This document shows positions 26,854 through 35,700 of a stretch of 64,000 nt of DNA, piece by piece. The stretch is from the NCBI RefSeq assembly GCF_019186805.1, contig NZ_CP066783.1, positions 2,369,501 through 2,433,500 of the forward strand, given 5' to 3'. How positions within the stretch are numbered: position 1 is the first letter of the stretch; every line of letters starts with the position of its first letter. The notes beneath the pieces are model-generated. The model worked only from the letters and a program-made list of their open reading frames with translations, had not been told where the DNA came from and did not search any database. Source of the stretch: Comamonas fluminis (GTDB lineage Bacteria; Pseudomonadota; Gammaproteobacteria; Burkholderiales; Burkholderiaceae_C). Made by a program: the position numbers and the translations under genes.

Positions 26854-28260
26854 TTACTCAATATCTTCGCGGTACTGGGGTGCCGCGTTGCGAAAGCCGC
26901 TGGTGATGATGGCCAGATAGGCCAGACCCACACTGCCCCAGATCAGGCCCGAGGTCAGCGAGGTGGGTTCCACCTCCAGCCACATGGCGCCCACGCTCAT
27001 AAAGCCCAGCACCGGCGTCACCACATAGCGCAGCACATCGCCCATGGTGTGCCAGCGGCCCTGGCGCCACACATATTCGGCCAGCACCGACAGGTTCACA
27101 AAGCTGAAGGCGGTCAGCGCGCCAAAGCTGATGAGCGCCACCACGTATTCAAGGCTGAGAAAACCCGCCGTCAGCGCCACAGCGCCCACCAGCAGAATGT
27201 TGTATGAAGGCGTGAAGGTCTTGGGGTCGATATGGCCAAAAAAGCGCTTGTGAATCACGCCGTCGCGCCCCATCACATACATCAGGCGCGAGACGCCCGC
27301 GTGCGCGGCAATGCCCGAGGCCATGACGGTGACGATGGCAAAGGCCAGCACCACAGACTTGAACAGCGCGCCACCCACCAGGAACAGAATCTCGGGCTGG
27401 GTTTCGTCCACGGCCTTGAAGTACTGCTGCGGGTTGCCGGGGAAGTACAGCTGCATGAAATAGGTGGCCACAATGAAAATCAGGCCAGAGATCAGCGCCG
27501 TCAGAAAAATGGCCTTGGGCAGCGTTTTTTCGGTGTTGTGGGTTTCTTCGGCAAGCGATGACAGCGAATCAAACCCCGTGAACGAGAAGCACAGAATGGT
27601 GGCCCCCGTAATCAGCGCGCCAACATCGGCCTGCTTGCTCCAGAAGGGCGACAGGCTCCACAGGCCCTGAGCACCGTTTTCTGCAATTGCGCCCAGTGCG
27701 TTCTGGCCGGCGTGCAGCTCGCGCCAGACCATGAAGGTGAAGATGGCGATGATGAGCAGCTGAAACAGCACGATCAGCCCGTTGAAGTTCGCCACAAAGC
27801 GAATGCCGCGCAGGTTGACCACCACCATGATGGCCGTCAGCCCGACGATCCAGACCCAGTGGTTGACCTCGGGGAACATATCGGTCAGATAGATCTTGGC
27901 CAGCAGGATGTTGACCATGGGTGACAGCAGATAGTCCAGCAGCGAAGACCAGCCCACCATGAAGCCCACATTGGGGTGAATGGCCTTTTGGGCATAGGTG
28001 TAGGCCGAACCGGAAGACGGATAGCGCCGGATCATGTGCCCGTAGCTCAGCGAGGTGAGCAGCACCGCCAGCAGGGCCACGAAGTACGAGGTGGGCACAT
28101 GCTGCAGCGAGTCGCGCGAGACCATGCCGAAGGTGTCCAGCAGCGTCATGGGCTGGATGTAGGCCAGGCCAATGATGATCACATGCCAGAGCAGCAGCGT
28201 TTTTTGCAGGCTGGCAGGGCTGGATGTGGCCGAAGCCGCGGAAGGCGGGCGATCAGTCAA
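26854..28260 (-). CDS. APC-family amino acid permease
   Basis: The start chosen is a TTG at 28260, six bases after GAAGGAAGA; the frame is open to 28371 but that part looks non-coding. The product is 468 residues with twelve hydrophobic helices, as usual for the amino acid-polyamine-organocation family (SSGSAYTYAQKAIHPNVGFMVG near residue 84; SFTGFDSLSSLAEETHN near 228). It should import or exchange an amino acid or amine across the inner membrane. Substrate unknown. Confidence 0.85.
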   Translation of the reverse strand: MTDRPPSAASATSSPASLQKTLLLWHVIIIGLAYIQPMTLLDTFGMVSRDSLQHVPTSYFVALLAVLLTSLSYGHMIRRYPSSGSAYTYAQKAIHPNVGFMVGWSSLLDYLLSPMVNILLAKIYLTDMFPEVNHWVWIVGLTAIMVVVNLRGIRFVANFNGLIVLFQLLIIAIFTFMVWRELHAGQNALGAIAENGAQGLWSLSPFWSKQADVGALITGATILCFSFTGFDSLSSLAEETHNTEKTLPKAIFLTALISGLIFIVATYFMQLYFPGNPQQYFKAVDETQPEILFLVGGALFKSVVLAFAIVTVMASGIAAHAGVSRLMYVMGRDGVIHKRFFGHIDPKTFTPSYNILLVGAVALTAGFLSLEYVVALISFGALTAFSFVNLSVLAEYVWRQGRWHTMGDVLRYVVTPVLGFMSVGAMWLEVEPTSLTSGLIWGSVGLAYLAIITSGFRNAAPQYREDIE

Positions 28261-28573
28261 TGGGTCTTCCTTCTCAAGAACAAGAGCGCCGGGCGGGGTT
28301 TCTGGCTTGCATGTGGCCGCGCAAGGCGCGTAGCCACTGTGGTTATCTGTTGTGGTGGCACACCCTGACACAAGGGTGCCGTTCTTGGCTTTTTCGCTTT
28401 TTGCTTCAGCCTTCAGCCACTGTCTGGGGCTGGCGCGAAAAACGCGACATTATCGGCGTTTGGGTAGTCTGCGGCCGATTGCCCAGAAAATTGCCTTCCA
28501 GTTCAGGCGGAATATGCGCTGTCTGCTATGAAATGAGAAGTGAATGAGCTGTGATTAGGAAGGGCTGCGAATT
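28261..28573. other. Intergenic region upstream of the APC gene
   Basis: A 313-bp gap between the APC start and the EVE-gene stop. It holds the ribosome-binding site of the permease and an imperfect hairpin near 28356-28380 (GGCACACCCT / AGGGTGCC). No RNA gene, transposon trace or plausible short ORF was seen. Confidence 0.4.
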
Positions 28574-29059
28574 TCAGCGCCCTTGCAGCAGGCCATTGAT
28601 GCAGGTCCATTCCGCTTCGGTGACCGGTGTGATGGACAGGCGGTTGCCTTTTTGCAGCACGCGCATCTCGGCCAGCTCCGGTTGCTCACGAAGCTCGGCA
28701 ATCGACACCAAGCGAGTCTTGTGCAGCGCCTGCACATCCAGCATCAGCCAGCGGGGCTTGTCCTGCGGCGATTTGGGGTCGTAGTAGGGGTCTGCAGCAT
28801 CGAACTGGGACGGGTCCACACGCAGATTGCCAGCAATGCGGGCAATGCCGTAAATGCCAGGCTCTGCGCAGCTGGAATGCCAGTACAGCACCCCGTCGCC
28901 CACCTGCATGTCGTCACGCATGAAGTTGCGTGCCTGGTAGTTGCGCACCCCGTTCCAGCCCATGATTTGATCGGGCGCGGCCAGGGCGTGATCGATGGAG
29001 TATTCGTCAGGCTCGTTTTTCATGAGCCAGTAGCGGCGGGCTTTGGAGGTGTCAGTCAT
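28574..29059 (-). CDS. EVE domain-containing protein
   Basis: A 161-residue soluble protein that is a single EVE (PUA-like) domain: RYWLMKNEPDEYSIDHALAA at the N-terminus, then WNGVRNYQARNFMRDDMQVGD and VLYWHSSCAEPGIYGIARI. EVE domains bind modified bases in DNA or RNA and occur both as housekeeping proteins and in defence systems. Here the neighbours are ordinary membrane genes, so a housekeeping role is more likely. Confidence 0.92.
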   Translation of the reverse strand: MTDTSKARRYWLMKNEPDEYSIDHALAAPDQIMGWNGVRNYQARNFMRDDMQVGDGVLYWHSSCAEPGIYGIARIAGNLRVDPSQFDAADPYYDPKSPQDKPRWLMLDVQALHKTRLVSIAELREQPELAEMRVLQKGNRLSITPVTEAEWTCINGLLQGR

Positions 29060-29095
29060 GTGTGCATTCTCTCAGCCCTGTCCGGGGCTATCCCT

Positions 29096-29752
29096 CTAGC
29101 TCTCGCCAGCGCCGCCCTTGGGGGAGTTTCGTTTCCAGGGGCCGCGATCGGCCTGGCTCCAGCGGCTGGGGCGCATGACCCGCTGACGCAGCTGCCCCCA
29201 TTGGGCTGATTCCTGCGCATTTTGCTGAACTTGATCGCGTGCGCGGCGCAGGCGCTGTGGAATATCCAGCTCGGCTTGCTCCACCACACGGATACAGTCC
29301 TGAATATGGCGCTCGCCCAGATAGCACAGCGTGGCATAGCCAAGGGCAGCCGCAGCCGCCTGACCTGCCAGCGGAACGTATTTTGCGGCCTGCTTGGTGC
29401 TCAGACGCATGCCCACCATGCGCGTCAGGCGCAGCACCATATCGCGGGTAATGAGCTTGCCAATCAGCACCGAGCCGACCATGGCAATGGCTTTTTGAAC
29501 CTGCTCGCGTTTGCCGGGTGTCAGGCTGTCGAGCTGCTCGGGGGTGAGGCCGAATTCGGCATTGATACGTGGATAAAGACGGGACAGCAAAGCCGCATCA
29601 GCCGCCCAGTCAAGACCGGGCACCGGAATGGTGCTGGCGGCCGCGCTGATCAACGCTCTTTGCTTGAGCAGCTTGCGCGAGCGCTGTGCGGCAGCCGCCA
29701 CATCAATGCGCTGGACAGGAGCGGGAGGCTGTCGGGTGTCTTTTTTCCACAT
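29096..29752 (-). CDS. Hypothetical protein, DUF697-like membrane part
   Basis: About 218 residues from the ATG at 29752 (a TTG nine bases earlier also fits). The stretch LISAAASTIPVPGLDWAADAALLSRL near residue 35 recalls the DUF697/YcjF fold, in which IPVPG precedes paired helices. Hydrophobic segments follow near residues 85 and 125 (AGQAAAAALGYATLCYLG). The C-terminus is charged and helical. Function unknown. Same direction as the EVE gene, 36 bases apart. Confidence 0.65.
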   Translation of the reverse strand: MWKKDTRQPPAPVQRIDVAAAAQRSRKLLKQRALISAAASTIPVPGLDWAADAALLSRLYPRINAEFGLTPEQLDSLTPGKREQVQKAIAMVGSVLIGKLITRDMVLRLTRMVGMRLSTKQAAKYVPLAGQAAAAALGYATLCYLGERHIQDCIRVVEQAELDIPQRLRRARDQVQQNAQESAQWGQLRQRVMRPSRWSQADRGPWKRNSPKGGAGES

Positions 29753-29787
29753 GAGGCGCAATCCATGAAAGAAGGCAGTGCAACGGC

Positions 29788-29815
29788 AAAAAAGGCAGTG
29801 CGCTGCACTGCCTTT
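29788..29815 (-). terminator. Rho-independent terminator of the GlsB-like gene
   Basis: On the minus strand, AAAGGCAGTGC and GCACTGCCTTT form an 11-bp stem around a 3-base loop, then TTTTT. It begins 4 bases past the stop of the GlsB-like gene. Confidence 0.8.
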
Positions 29816-29818
29816 GCA

Positions 29819-30073
29819 TCAACCCTGCGTCTTGCTGCGGATGAAGTTGTAGATAAAGAGCACGATGATGGCGCCAATAACCGAGGCAATCCAGCCAGCG
29901 GCTTCACCAGCCTTGTACCAGCCCATGGCAGTGCCCAGGTAGGTTGCGACAAAGGAGCCCACGATACCCAGCAGAATGGTCATGATCCAGCCCATGCTGT
30001 CGTTACCGGGCTTGATGGCGCGAGCAATCAGACCCACGATGAGGCCGACGATGATGGTGCCAATAATGGACAT
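29819..30073 (-). CDS. GlsB/YeaQ/YmgE family stress-response membrane protein
   Basis: The ATG at 30073 follows AGAGGGA by 8 bases and gives 84 residues; a start 24 bases upstream is less likely. Three short hydrophobic helices with GLIVGLIARAIKPGNDSMGWIMTILLGIVGSFVAT are typical of this transglycosylase-associated family. Members are small inner-membrane proteins induced by stress. It is a single gene closed by a strong terminator. Confidence 0.92.
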   Translation of the reverse strand: MSIIGTIIVGLIVGLIARAIKPGNDSMGWIMTILLGIVGSFVATYLGTAMGWYKAGEAAGWIASVIGAIIVLFIYNFIRSKTQG

Positions 30074-30212
30074 GTTGAATTCCCTCTGAATGAACAATAA
30101 AACCTGACTCTATAAGTGGCCCCCAGGGTCACCCTGTCGGACAGGGGAGAGTGTGAGCGCGAGTCTGATTCTTCCACACTTGTATGCACTGCCGATGAAC
30201 CACGGCAAAACA

Positions 30213-30239
30213 AAAACGCCTGCACGAGGCAGGCGTTTT
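30213..30239 (-). terminator. Rho-independent terminator of the NlpC/P60 gene
   Basis: AAAACGCCTGC and GCAGGCGTTTT form a perfect 11-bp stem with a 5-base loop. On the minus strand a T-rich tract follows. It lies 20 bases past the stop of the C40 peptidase gene. Confidence 0.85.
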
Positions 30240-30259
30240 GGGGTGTCCGATGACAGCGC

Positions 30260-30886
30260 TCAGGGCTGAAGCGGTGACAGCGCGCTGTAAGCGGCTGCAG
30301 TGGTGGCGGAGGCGTCAGCGCCTTCAACGCGGCGGGCTCCGTCAAAGCGGCGAGCCCAGTAGGCCGTCTGCATGCTTTCCACACGAACGCTGGCACCAGT
30401 GCGGGGGGCGTGGATGAATTTGCCATCGCCCACATAGATGCCCACGTGGCTGAAGGTGCGGCGCATGGTGTTGAAGAAGACCAGATCGCCGGGCTTGAGT
30501 TCTTCGCGGTCAATCTGCTTGGTGGCCTGGGCCTGCTCGGCAGCGACGCGGGGCAGAACCTTGCCAACGGTCTGGGAATAGATGGCGCGCACAAAACCGC
30601 TGCAGTCAAAGCCGGTTTCAGCACTGGTGCCACCCAGTCGATAAGGAACACCCAGGAAACCCATGGCCGTGACGACCAGATCGGAGGTTTTCTCTGCCAC
30701 GTTCTGGCGGGCTTCGCGCACGAAGTCCGTCGTTTTCTCGGCCACGGTGTGGCGAGCTTCACGCAACTGGGTAATGAGACCGCGGTTGACTAGCAACTGG
30801 GTCATGTCGTCGTCACGCTGTTCGCTGGGCGCCGCATGAGCGGAGGTGACGCCGACAAATAGTAGTGCAATAAGCCATCTGGACAT
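30260..30886 (-). CDS. C40 family (NlpC/P60) peptidoglycan hydrolase
   Basis: The ATG at 30886 opens a signal peptide (MSRWLIALLFVGVTSAHA) and gives 208 residues. The NlpC/P60 domain shows the catalytic cysteine in GFDCSGFVRA near residue 92 and the histidine in FSHVGIYVGDGKFIHAP near residue 140. Between signal and domain are repeats AEKTTDFVREARQN / AEKTSDLVV, a short helical linker. It should cut peptide crosslinks of the cell wall in the periplasm. Confidence 0.9.
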   Translation of the reverse strand: MSRWLIALLFVGVTSAHAAPSEQRDDDMTQLLVNRGLITQLREARHTVAEKTTDFVREARQNVAEKTSDLVVTAMGFLGVPYRLGGTSAETGFDCSGFVRAIYSQTVGKVLPRVAAEQAQATKQIDREELKPGDLVFFNTMRRTFSHVGIYVGDGKFIHAPRTGASVRVESMQTAYWARRFDGARRVEGADASATTAAAYSALSPLQP

Positions 30887-31257
30887 GGGGCGTGAGGGTA
30901 CCACGTTAATTTGTAGGATAGTGCCGCTATTACCCGATTGCTACCCGGGTTTTTGATCCAAAGCATTAAATGACTTTGGCTCATGAGCTTATTGCGTGGG
31001 CTGCTCCCAAATTTGCAGCACTCTGGACCCCGTATTTTCCCTGTTCTGGTCACTATCTAGAAGTATTGTGTCAATTTGTGCTAAGTATGTGAAAGCTGAC
31101 TTTTGCGGCCTTGGCCGGGGCATTTGCGGCTTGCGGCGACAATAGGGGCATGCGTGGCAGGTCAGCGTCAGCTAGCCGGTCACCGTGTCTTGATTAAATA
31201 CAGGCGATGGCTGCACAGCGCTGCAAGCCGTCCCATCCATTCGAAGAAAGAAATCTC
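30887..31257. other. Intergenic region, divergent promoters expected
   Basis: A 371-bp gap between the divergent NlpC/P60 and isochorismatase genes. It is AT-richer in its first 200 bases. A minus-strand TTGACA occurs at about 31,070 but without a good -10 partner. No ORF, repeat or RNA gene is evident. Confidence 0.4.
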
Positions 31258-31860
31258 ATGCTGCTGGAAGCAACCGAGTCGCAACTGGTGCTGGTCGATT
31301 ACCAGGAAAAGCTCATGCCCGTGATTCACGAAGGCCGTGAAGCGCTGGCCAATGCCGTCAAGCTGGCCAAGATGGCGCAACTGCTGGAAGTGCCGGTCTG
31401 GGGCACGGAACAGAACCCATCGCGTCTGGGCACCAATGATGCCGAGCTGAAGGCGCTGTGCACGCGCACGCTGGAGAAGATGTATTTCAGCGCTGTGCCC
31501 GAAGGTCTGGGTGAGTGGCTGCGCCCGCCCGCAAAGCCCCAGGGCGGCAATGCGCGCAGCCTGCCCAAGCATTTGCAAAAGCCCCAGCAACAGGCGCCTG
31601 AGCGCAATATGGTGGTGATTGCAGGCTGTGAAACCCATGTCTGCCTGCTGCAGACGGCGCTGGAATTGCTGGAAGACGAGTTTGATGTGTGGGTGGTGAC
31701 GGATGCCTGCGGCTCGCGCACCGAGCGCAACCGCGATGCGGCGTTTGACCGCCTGGCTGGCGCGGGCGCCGAGCTGGTGACCACCGAGATGGTGATGTTT
31801 GAATGGCTGCGCACTTGTGAAGACCCAGCCTTCAAAGAGATGCTAGCTATGGTGAAATAA
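31258..31860 (+). CDS. Isochorismatase-family hydrolase
   Basis: The ATG at 31258 follows GAAGAAAGAAA and gives 200 residues. The family triad is visible: Asp in LVLVDYQEKLMP near residue 14, a Lys in the central region near residue 77 (LEKMYFSA), and Cys in VVIAGCETHVCLLQTA near residue 123. Members hydrolyse small amides or vinyl ethers. Insertion of a basic segment near residue 100 (KPQGGNARSLPKHLQKPQQ) is unusual. Substrate unknown. Confidence 0.9.
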   Translation: MLLEATESQLVLVDYQEKLMPVIHEGREALANAVKLAKMAQLLEVPVWGTEQNPSRLGTNDAELKALCTRTLEKMYFSAVPEGLGEWLRPPAKPQGGNARSLPKHLQKPQQQAPERNMVVIAGCETHVCLLQTALELLEDEFDVWVVTDACGSRTERNRDAAFDRLAGAGAELVTTEMVMFEWLRTCEDPAFKEMLAMVK

Positions 31861-31883
31861 GCGCTGGCAGCTATCGAATGAAG

Positions 31884-31904
31884 AGCGCCCCAGGGCGCTT
31901 TTTT
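31884..31904 (+). terminator. Rho-independent terminator of the isochorismatase gene
   Basis: AGCGCC and GGCGCT form a 6-bp stem with loop CCAG, followed by six T residues. It lies 23 bases past the stop. Confidence 0.75.
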
Positions 31905-31987
31905 CATTTGCGCATGACGGCGATGCAGATGACCACGGCGACAACAATGAGGGCGGCGATGATCAAGATGCTCGGGGAGATGTACAT
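31904..31987 (-). CDS. Possible 27-residue membrane peptide
   Basis: A short frame encodes 27 residues: MYISPS, then a run of about 18 hydrophobic residues (ILIIAALIVVAVVICIAV) and a basic MRK end. This is exactly one membrane helix with a positive tail. It lies alone in a 389-bp gap and shares its last base with the plus-strand terminator. No good ribosome-binding site is visible, so this is tentative. Confidence 0.3.
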   Translation of the reverse strand: MYISPSILIIAALIVVAVVICIAVMRK

Positions 31988-32249
31988 GGTTTGAGAGGAA
32001 ATGCGTTGAACAGCGCTTCACTGTGCCACCGGTGCTTGAAGTGCGTGCGAAGTTTGTGAGGGCGGTGTGAAGTGGTGAGCCAATCGCTGTCATGCAGATT
32101 GGCCAGCAAGGCCCGCTGGCAATGGCGGGCGACAGGGGAAAATGCGGGGGAAATTGATGGTGCTTTGTCAGTTTTTGGCAAGTAGCTTATGAATAATTAT
32201 GAATTCAGAAGGCTCTTCGCAAAGGATGGAGAGCCAAGGAGACATAGAC

Positions 32250-34142
32250 ATGAACACGCGTTTCGAGGATTTCCATCGCCGCTCCATTGAAGAGCGCGAC
32301 ACATTCTGGGCTGAGCAGGCTGAGCTGATCGAGTGGCAGCAAAAGCCCACGCAGATCTGCGATTACAGCAATCCTCCGTTTGCCAAGTGGTTTGTGGGCG
32401 GCACCACCAATCTGTGCCACAACGCCGTGGACCGCCATCTGGCCGCCCGTGGCGATCAGAACGCGCTGATTGCGATCTCGACCGAGACAAACACCGAAAA
32501 AACCTATAGCTACAAAGAACTGCACGCCGAGGTCAACCGCATGGCGGCTGCTTTGAAAGCGCTGGGCGTGGAAAAGGGCGACCGGGTTCAAATCTATATG
32601 CCCATGATTGCCGAGGCCTGCTTTGCCATGCTGGCTTGCGTGCGTCTGGGTGCCATTCATTCGGTGGTCTTTGGCGGTTTTGCTTCGGGTGCGCTGGCTT
32701 CGCGTATTGATGATGCCCAGCCCAAGGTCATCGTCAGCGCCGATGCCGGCTCGCGCGGCGGGCGTGTGGTGCCCTACAAGCCTTTGCTGGATGAGGCTCT
32801 GCAGTTATCCACCCACCAGCCAGCCGCCGTGCTGATGGTGAACCGGGGCCTGGCCCCCATGCCCATGAGCGAGGGTCGCGATCACGACTGGGCCGCGCTG
32901 CGTGCCCAGCATCTGGATGCCAAGGTCGATTGCGTCTGGGTGGAGTCCACCCACCCCAGCTACACCCTCTACACCAGCGGCACCACAGGCAAGCCCAAGG
33001 GCGTGCAGCGTGACACCGGTGGCTACACCGTGGCGCTGGCAGCCAGCATGCCGCATATCTTTGATGCGCAAGCGGGCCAGACTTTCTTTTGCACCAGCGA
33101 TATTGGCTGGGTGGTGGGCCACAGCTACATCATCTATGCGCCGCTGATTGCTGGCATGGCAACGGTGATGTATGAGGGCCTGCCCGTGAACCCCGATGCG
33201 GGCATCTGGTGGAGTCTGGTCGAGAAGTACAAGATCACCCATATGTTCTCGGCGCCCACGGCCATTCGCGTACTCAAAAAGCATGATGCCGAGTACCTGA
33301 AGCGCTATGACATCTCCAGCCTCAAAGCCCTGTGGCTGGCGGGCGAGCCGCTGGACGAGCCGACGGCTGCATGGATCAGCGATGCGATCAAAAAGCCCAT
33401 CATCGATAACTACTGGCAGACGGAAACTGGCTGGCCCATCATGACGCTGTGCAACGGCGTGGAGCAGCAGGCCACGCGCTTTGGCAGCCCGGGCAAGGCC
33501 GTCTATGGCTACAACGTCAAGCTGATTGACGATGCCACGGGCGAAGAGCTGACAGGCGCCAATCAAAAGGGCGTGCTGGCCATTGACGGCCCGCTGCCGC
33601 CGGGCTGCATGCAGACCGTCTGGCGTGATGACAACCGTTTCGTCAACACTTACTGGAAGAGCATTCCCGGTCGAATGATCTACAGCACGTTTGACTGGGG
33701 CATCCGCGACGAGGATGGTTACTACTTCATCCTGGGCCGTACTGACGACGTCATCAATGTGGCAGGTCACCGCCTGGGCACCCGCGAGATCGAGGAAGCG
33801 ATTTCTGCCCACGCACAGGTTGCCGAAGTGGCCGTAGTAGGCGTGGCAGACAACCTCAAAGGGCAGGCTGCCCTGGCGTTTGCCGTGGTACGCGACGCCA
33901 GCGCAGTGGCCGATGCCGCCGCCACCAAGGCGCTGGAAGCCGATGTCATGAAGCTGGTGGACTCGCGCCTGGGCGCGGTGGCCCGTCCCTCGCGTGTGAT
34001 TTTTGTCACCGCCTTGCCCAAGACCCGCAGCGGCAAACTGCTGCGCCGTGCACTGCAGGCAGTGGCCGAAGGGCGTGATCCTGGTGATCTGAGCACTATG
34101 GAAGACCCGGCTGCACTGGCGCAGGTGCAGGCCAAGCTCTGA
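32250..34142 (+). CDS. prpE: Propionyl-CoA synthetase PrpE
   Basis: The ATG at 32250 follows AAGGAG by 8 bases and gives 630 residues, typical for PrpE. The adenylate-forming motifs are clear: YTLYTSGTTGKPKGVQRD near residue 235, DNYWQTETGWPI near 385, and the C-terminal acetylation-site motif KTRSGKLLRR near 592, a known lysine of acyl-CoA synthetases. It makes propionyl-CoA from propionate, ATP and CoA. No other prp genes are adjacent. A damaged fragment of the same gene occurs at 49,160-49,260. Confidence 0.93.
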   Translation: MNTRFEDFHRRSIEERDTFWAEQAELIEWQQKPTQICDYSNPPFAKWFVGGTTNLCHNAVDRHLAARGDQNALIAISTETNTEKTYSYKELHAEVNRMAAALKALGVEKGDRVQIYMPMIAEACFAMLACVRLGAIHSVVFGGFASGALASRIDDAQPKVIVSADAGSRGGRVVPYKPLLDEALQLSTHQPAAVLMVNRGLAPMPMSEGRDHDWAALRAQHLDAKVDCVWVESTHPSYTLYTSGTTGKPKGVQRDTGGYTVALAASMPHIFDAQAGQTFFCTSDIGWVVGHSYIIYAPLIAGMATVMYEGLPVNPDAGIWWSLVEKYKITHMFSAPTAIRVLKKHDAEYLKRYDISSLKALWLAGEPLDEPTAAWISDAIKKPIIDNYWQTETGWPIMTLCNGVEQQATRFGSPGKAVYGYNVKLIDDATGEELTGANQKGVLAIDGPLPPGCMQTVWRDDNRFVNTYWKSIPGRMIYSTFDWGIRDEDGYYFILGRTDDVINVAGHRLGTREIEEAISAHAQVAEVAVVGVADNLKGQAALAFAVVRDASAVADAAATKALEADVMKLVDSRLGAVARPSRVIFVTALPKTRSGKLLRRALQAVAEGRDPGDLSTMEDPAALAQVQAKL

Positions 34143-34287
34143 GTTGCGAACTGATTGAGAGCGTCAGTGATTGCAAAGCCCGGGGTCTGAAGCCTCGGGC
34201 TTTGTTGTTTGCGGCCTAAAATCCACCGATTACGCTGCGCCGGGCCAAGTTCGGCGCCATGGATTGAAAACTTCAGAAAGAGCCATC

Positions 34288-35676
34288 GTGCAAGTTGCAT
34301 CTTCCATCTTCAAAGCTTATGACATTCGCGGCATCGTGCCGACCACGTTGACCGAAGACGTTGCCCGTGGCATTGGCCGTGCGTTTGGCATGGCGGCACT
34401 GGTGGCCGGTGAAAAGACGGTGGCTGTGGGCCGTGATGGCCGTTTGTCCGGCCCTTCGCTGTCTGCCGCGCTGATGCAGGGCCTGACCGATGTGGGCGTG
34501 AACGTGATCGATATCGGCATGGCCACTACGCCCATGCTGTACTTTGCGGCGGCCACACTGTGCACCAGCGGTATTCAGGTCACAGGCAGCCACAACCCCA
34601 AGGATTACAACGGCTTCAAGATGGTGCTGGCTGGCCGCGCTATTTATGGCGATGAAATTCAGGCCCTGCGCGTGCGCATGGAAAACGAAGACTGGACCGT
34701 CACCGGCGCAGGCCAGATCAGCCAGGCCGATGTACTGGCCGATTACACCGCCCGCATCGTGGGCGATGTGAAACTGGCTCGCCCCATGAAGGTGGTGGTG
34801 GACTGCGGCAACGGCGTGGCCGGTGCGTCGGCCCCTGCCATCTTCCGCCAGCTGGGCTGCGAAGTGGTCGAGCTGTTCTCGGAAGTGGACGGCAATTTCC
34901 CCAACCACCATCCCGACCCCAGCAAGCCCGAGAACCTGCGCGATGTGATCCATGCGCTGCAGACCACGGATGCCGAACTGGGCCTGGCTTTTGACGGTGA
35001 CGGTGACCGTCTGGGCATTGTTACCAAAGATGGTCAGAATATCTTCCCTGACCGCCAGATGATGCTGTTTGCCAAGGACGTGCTCTCGCGCGTGCCCGGT
35101 GGCTCCATCGTGTTTGACGTCAAGTGCACCCAGCGCCTGGCGCCCGAGATCGAAGCTGCGGGTGGCAAGGCTGTGATGTACAAGACTGGCCACTCGCTGG
35201 TCAAGGCACGCATGAAGGAACTGGGGGCACCGCTGGGCGGCGAGATGAGCGGCCACATCTTCTTCAAGGAGCGCTGGTACGGCTTTGACGACGGCACTTA
35301 TGCCGGTTGCCGTTTGCTGGAAATCGTCAGCCGCGAGGCCGACCCCAGCGCCGTGCTGAATGCACTGCCCACCAGCTTCTCTACACCTGAGCTCAATGTG
35401 GCCTGCGCTGAAGGCGAACCTCACCGTCTGGCGGCCGAGCTGCAAGCGCTGGCAGCTACAGAATTTGAAGCGCCTGCCCAAGTCAGCACCATTGACGGCC
35501 TGCGCGTGGACTGGGCTGATGGCTTTGGCCTGATTCGTGCCAGTAACACCACGCCTGTGCTGGTGCTGCGTTTTGAAGGCCACAGCCAGGAAGCACTGCA
35601 CCGCATTGAAGCGAAGATGCTGGCCTTGCTCAAGCGCGTCAAGCCTGATGCGCAAGTGGGATCTGCATCGCACTGA
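34288..35676 (+). CDS. Phosphomannomutase/phosphoglucomutase
   Basis: The GTG at 34288 is chosen because VQVASSIFKAYDIRG is the conserved N-terminus; longer starts add no homology. The product is 462 residues. The phosphoserine loop VTGSHNPKDYNG places the active Ser at residue 101. The metal loop DGDGDRLG and the sugar-binding loop GGEMSGH follow. It interconverts 1- and 6-phosphates of mannose or glucose for LPS and exopolysaccharide precursors. The waaA gene 24 bases downstream suggests a shared LPS-related transcript. Confidence 0.93.
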   Translation: MQVASSIFKAYDIRGIVPTTLTEDVARGIGRAFGMAALVAGEKTVAVGRDGRLSGPSLSAALMQGLTDVGVNVIDIGMATTPMLYFAAATLCTSGIQVTGSHNPKDYNGFKMVLAGRAIYGDEIQALRVRMENEDWTVTGAGQISQADVLADYTARIVGDVKLARPMKVVVDCGNGVAGASAPAIFRQLGCEVVELFSEVDGNFPNHHPDPSKPENLRDVIHALQTTDAELGLAFDGDGDRLGIVTKDGQNIFPDRQMMLFAKDVLSRVPGGSIVFDVKCTQRLAPEIEAAGGKAVMYKTGHSLVKARMKELGAPLGGEMSGHIFFKERWYGFDDGTYAGCRLLEIVSREADPSAVLNALPTSFSTPELNVACAEGEPHRLAAELQALAATEFEAPAQVSTIDGLRVDWADGFGLIRASNTTPVLVLRFEGHSQEALHRIEAKMLALLKRVKPDAQVGSASH

Positions 35677-35700
35677 CAGGCGCAAGGTATTGCTGCGTTC

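Noticed and set aside
28574..29059. EVE-domain gene as part of a defence island
   Set aside because: Neighbours are an APC permease, a DUF697-like protein and a GlsB-like protein; no restriction or other defence genes are present.
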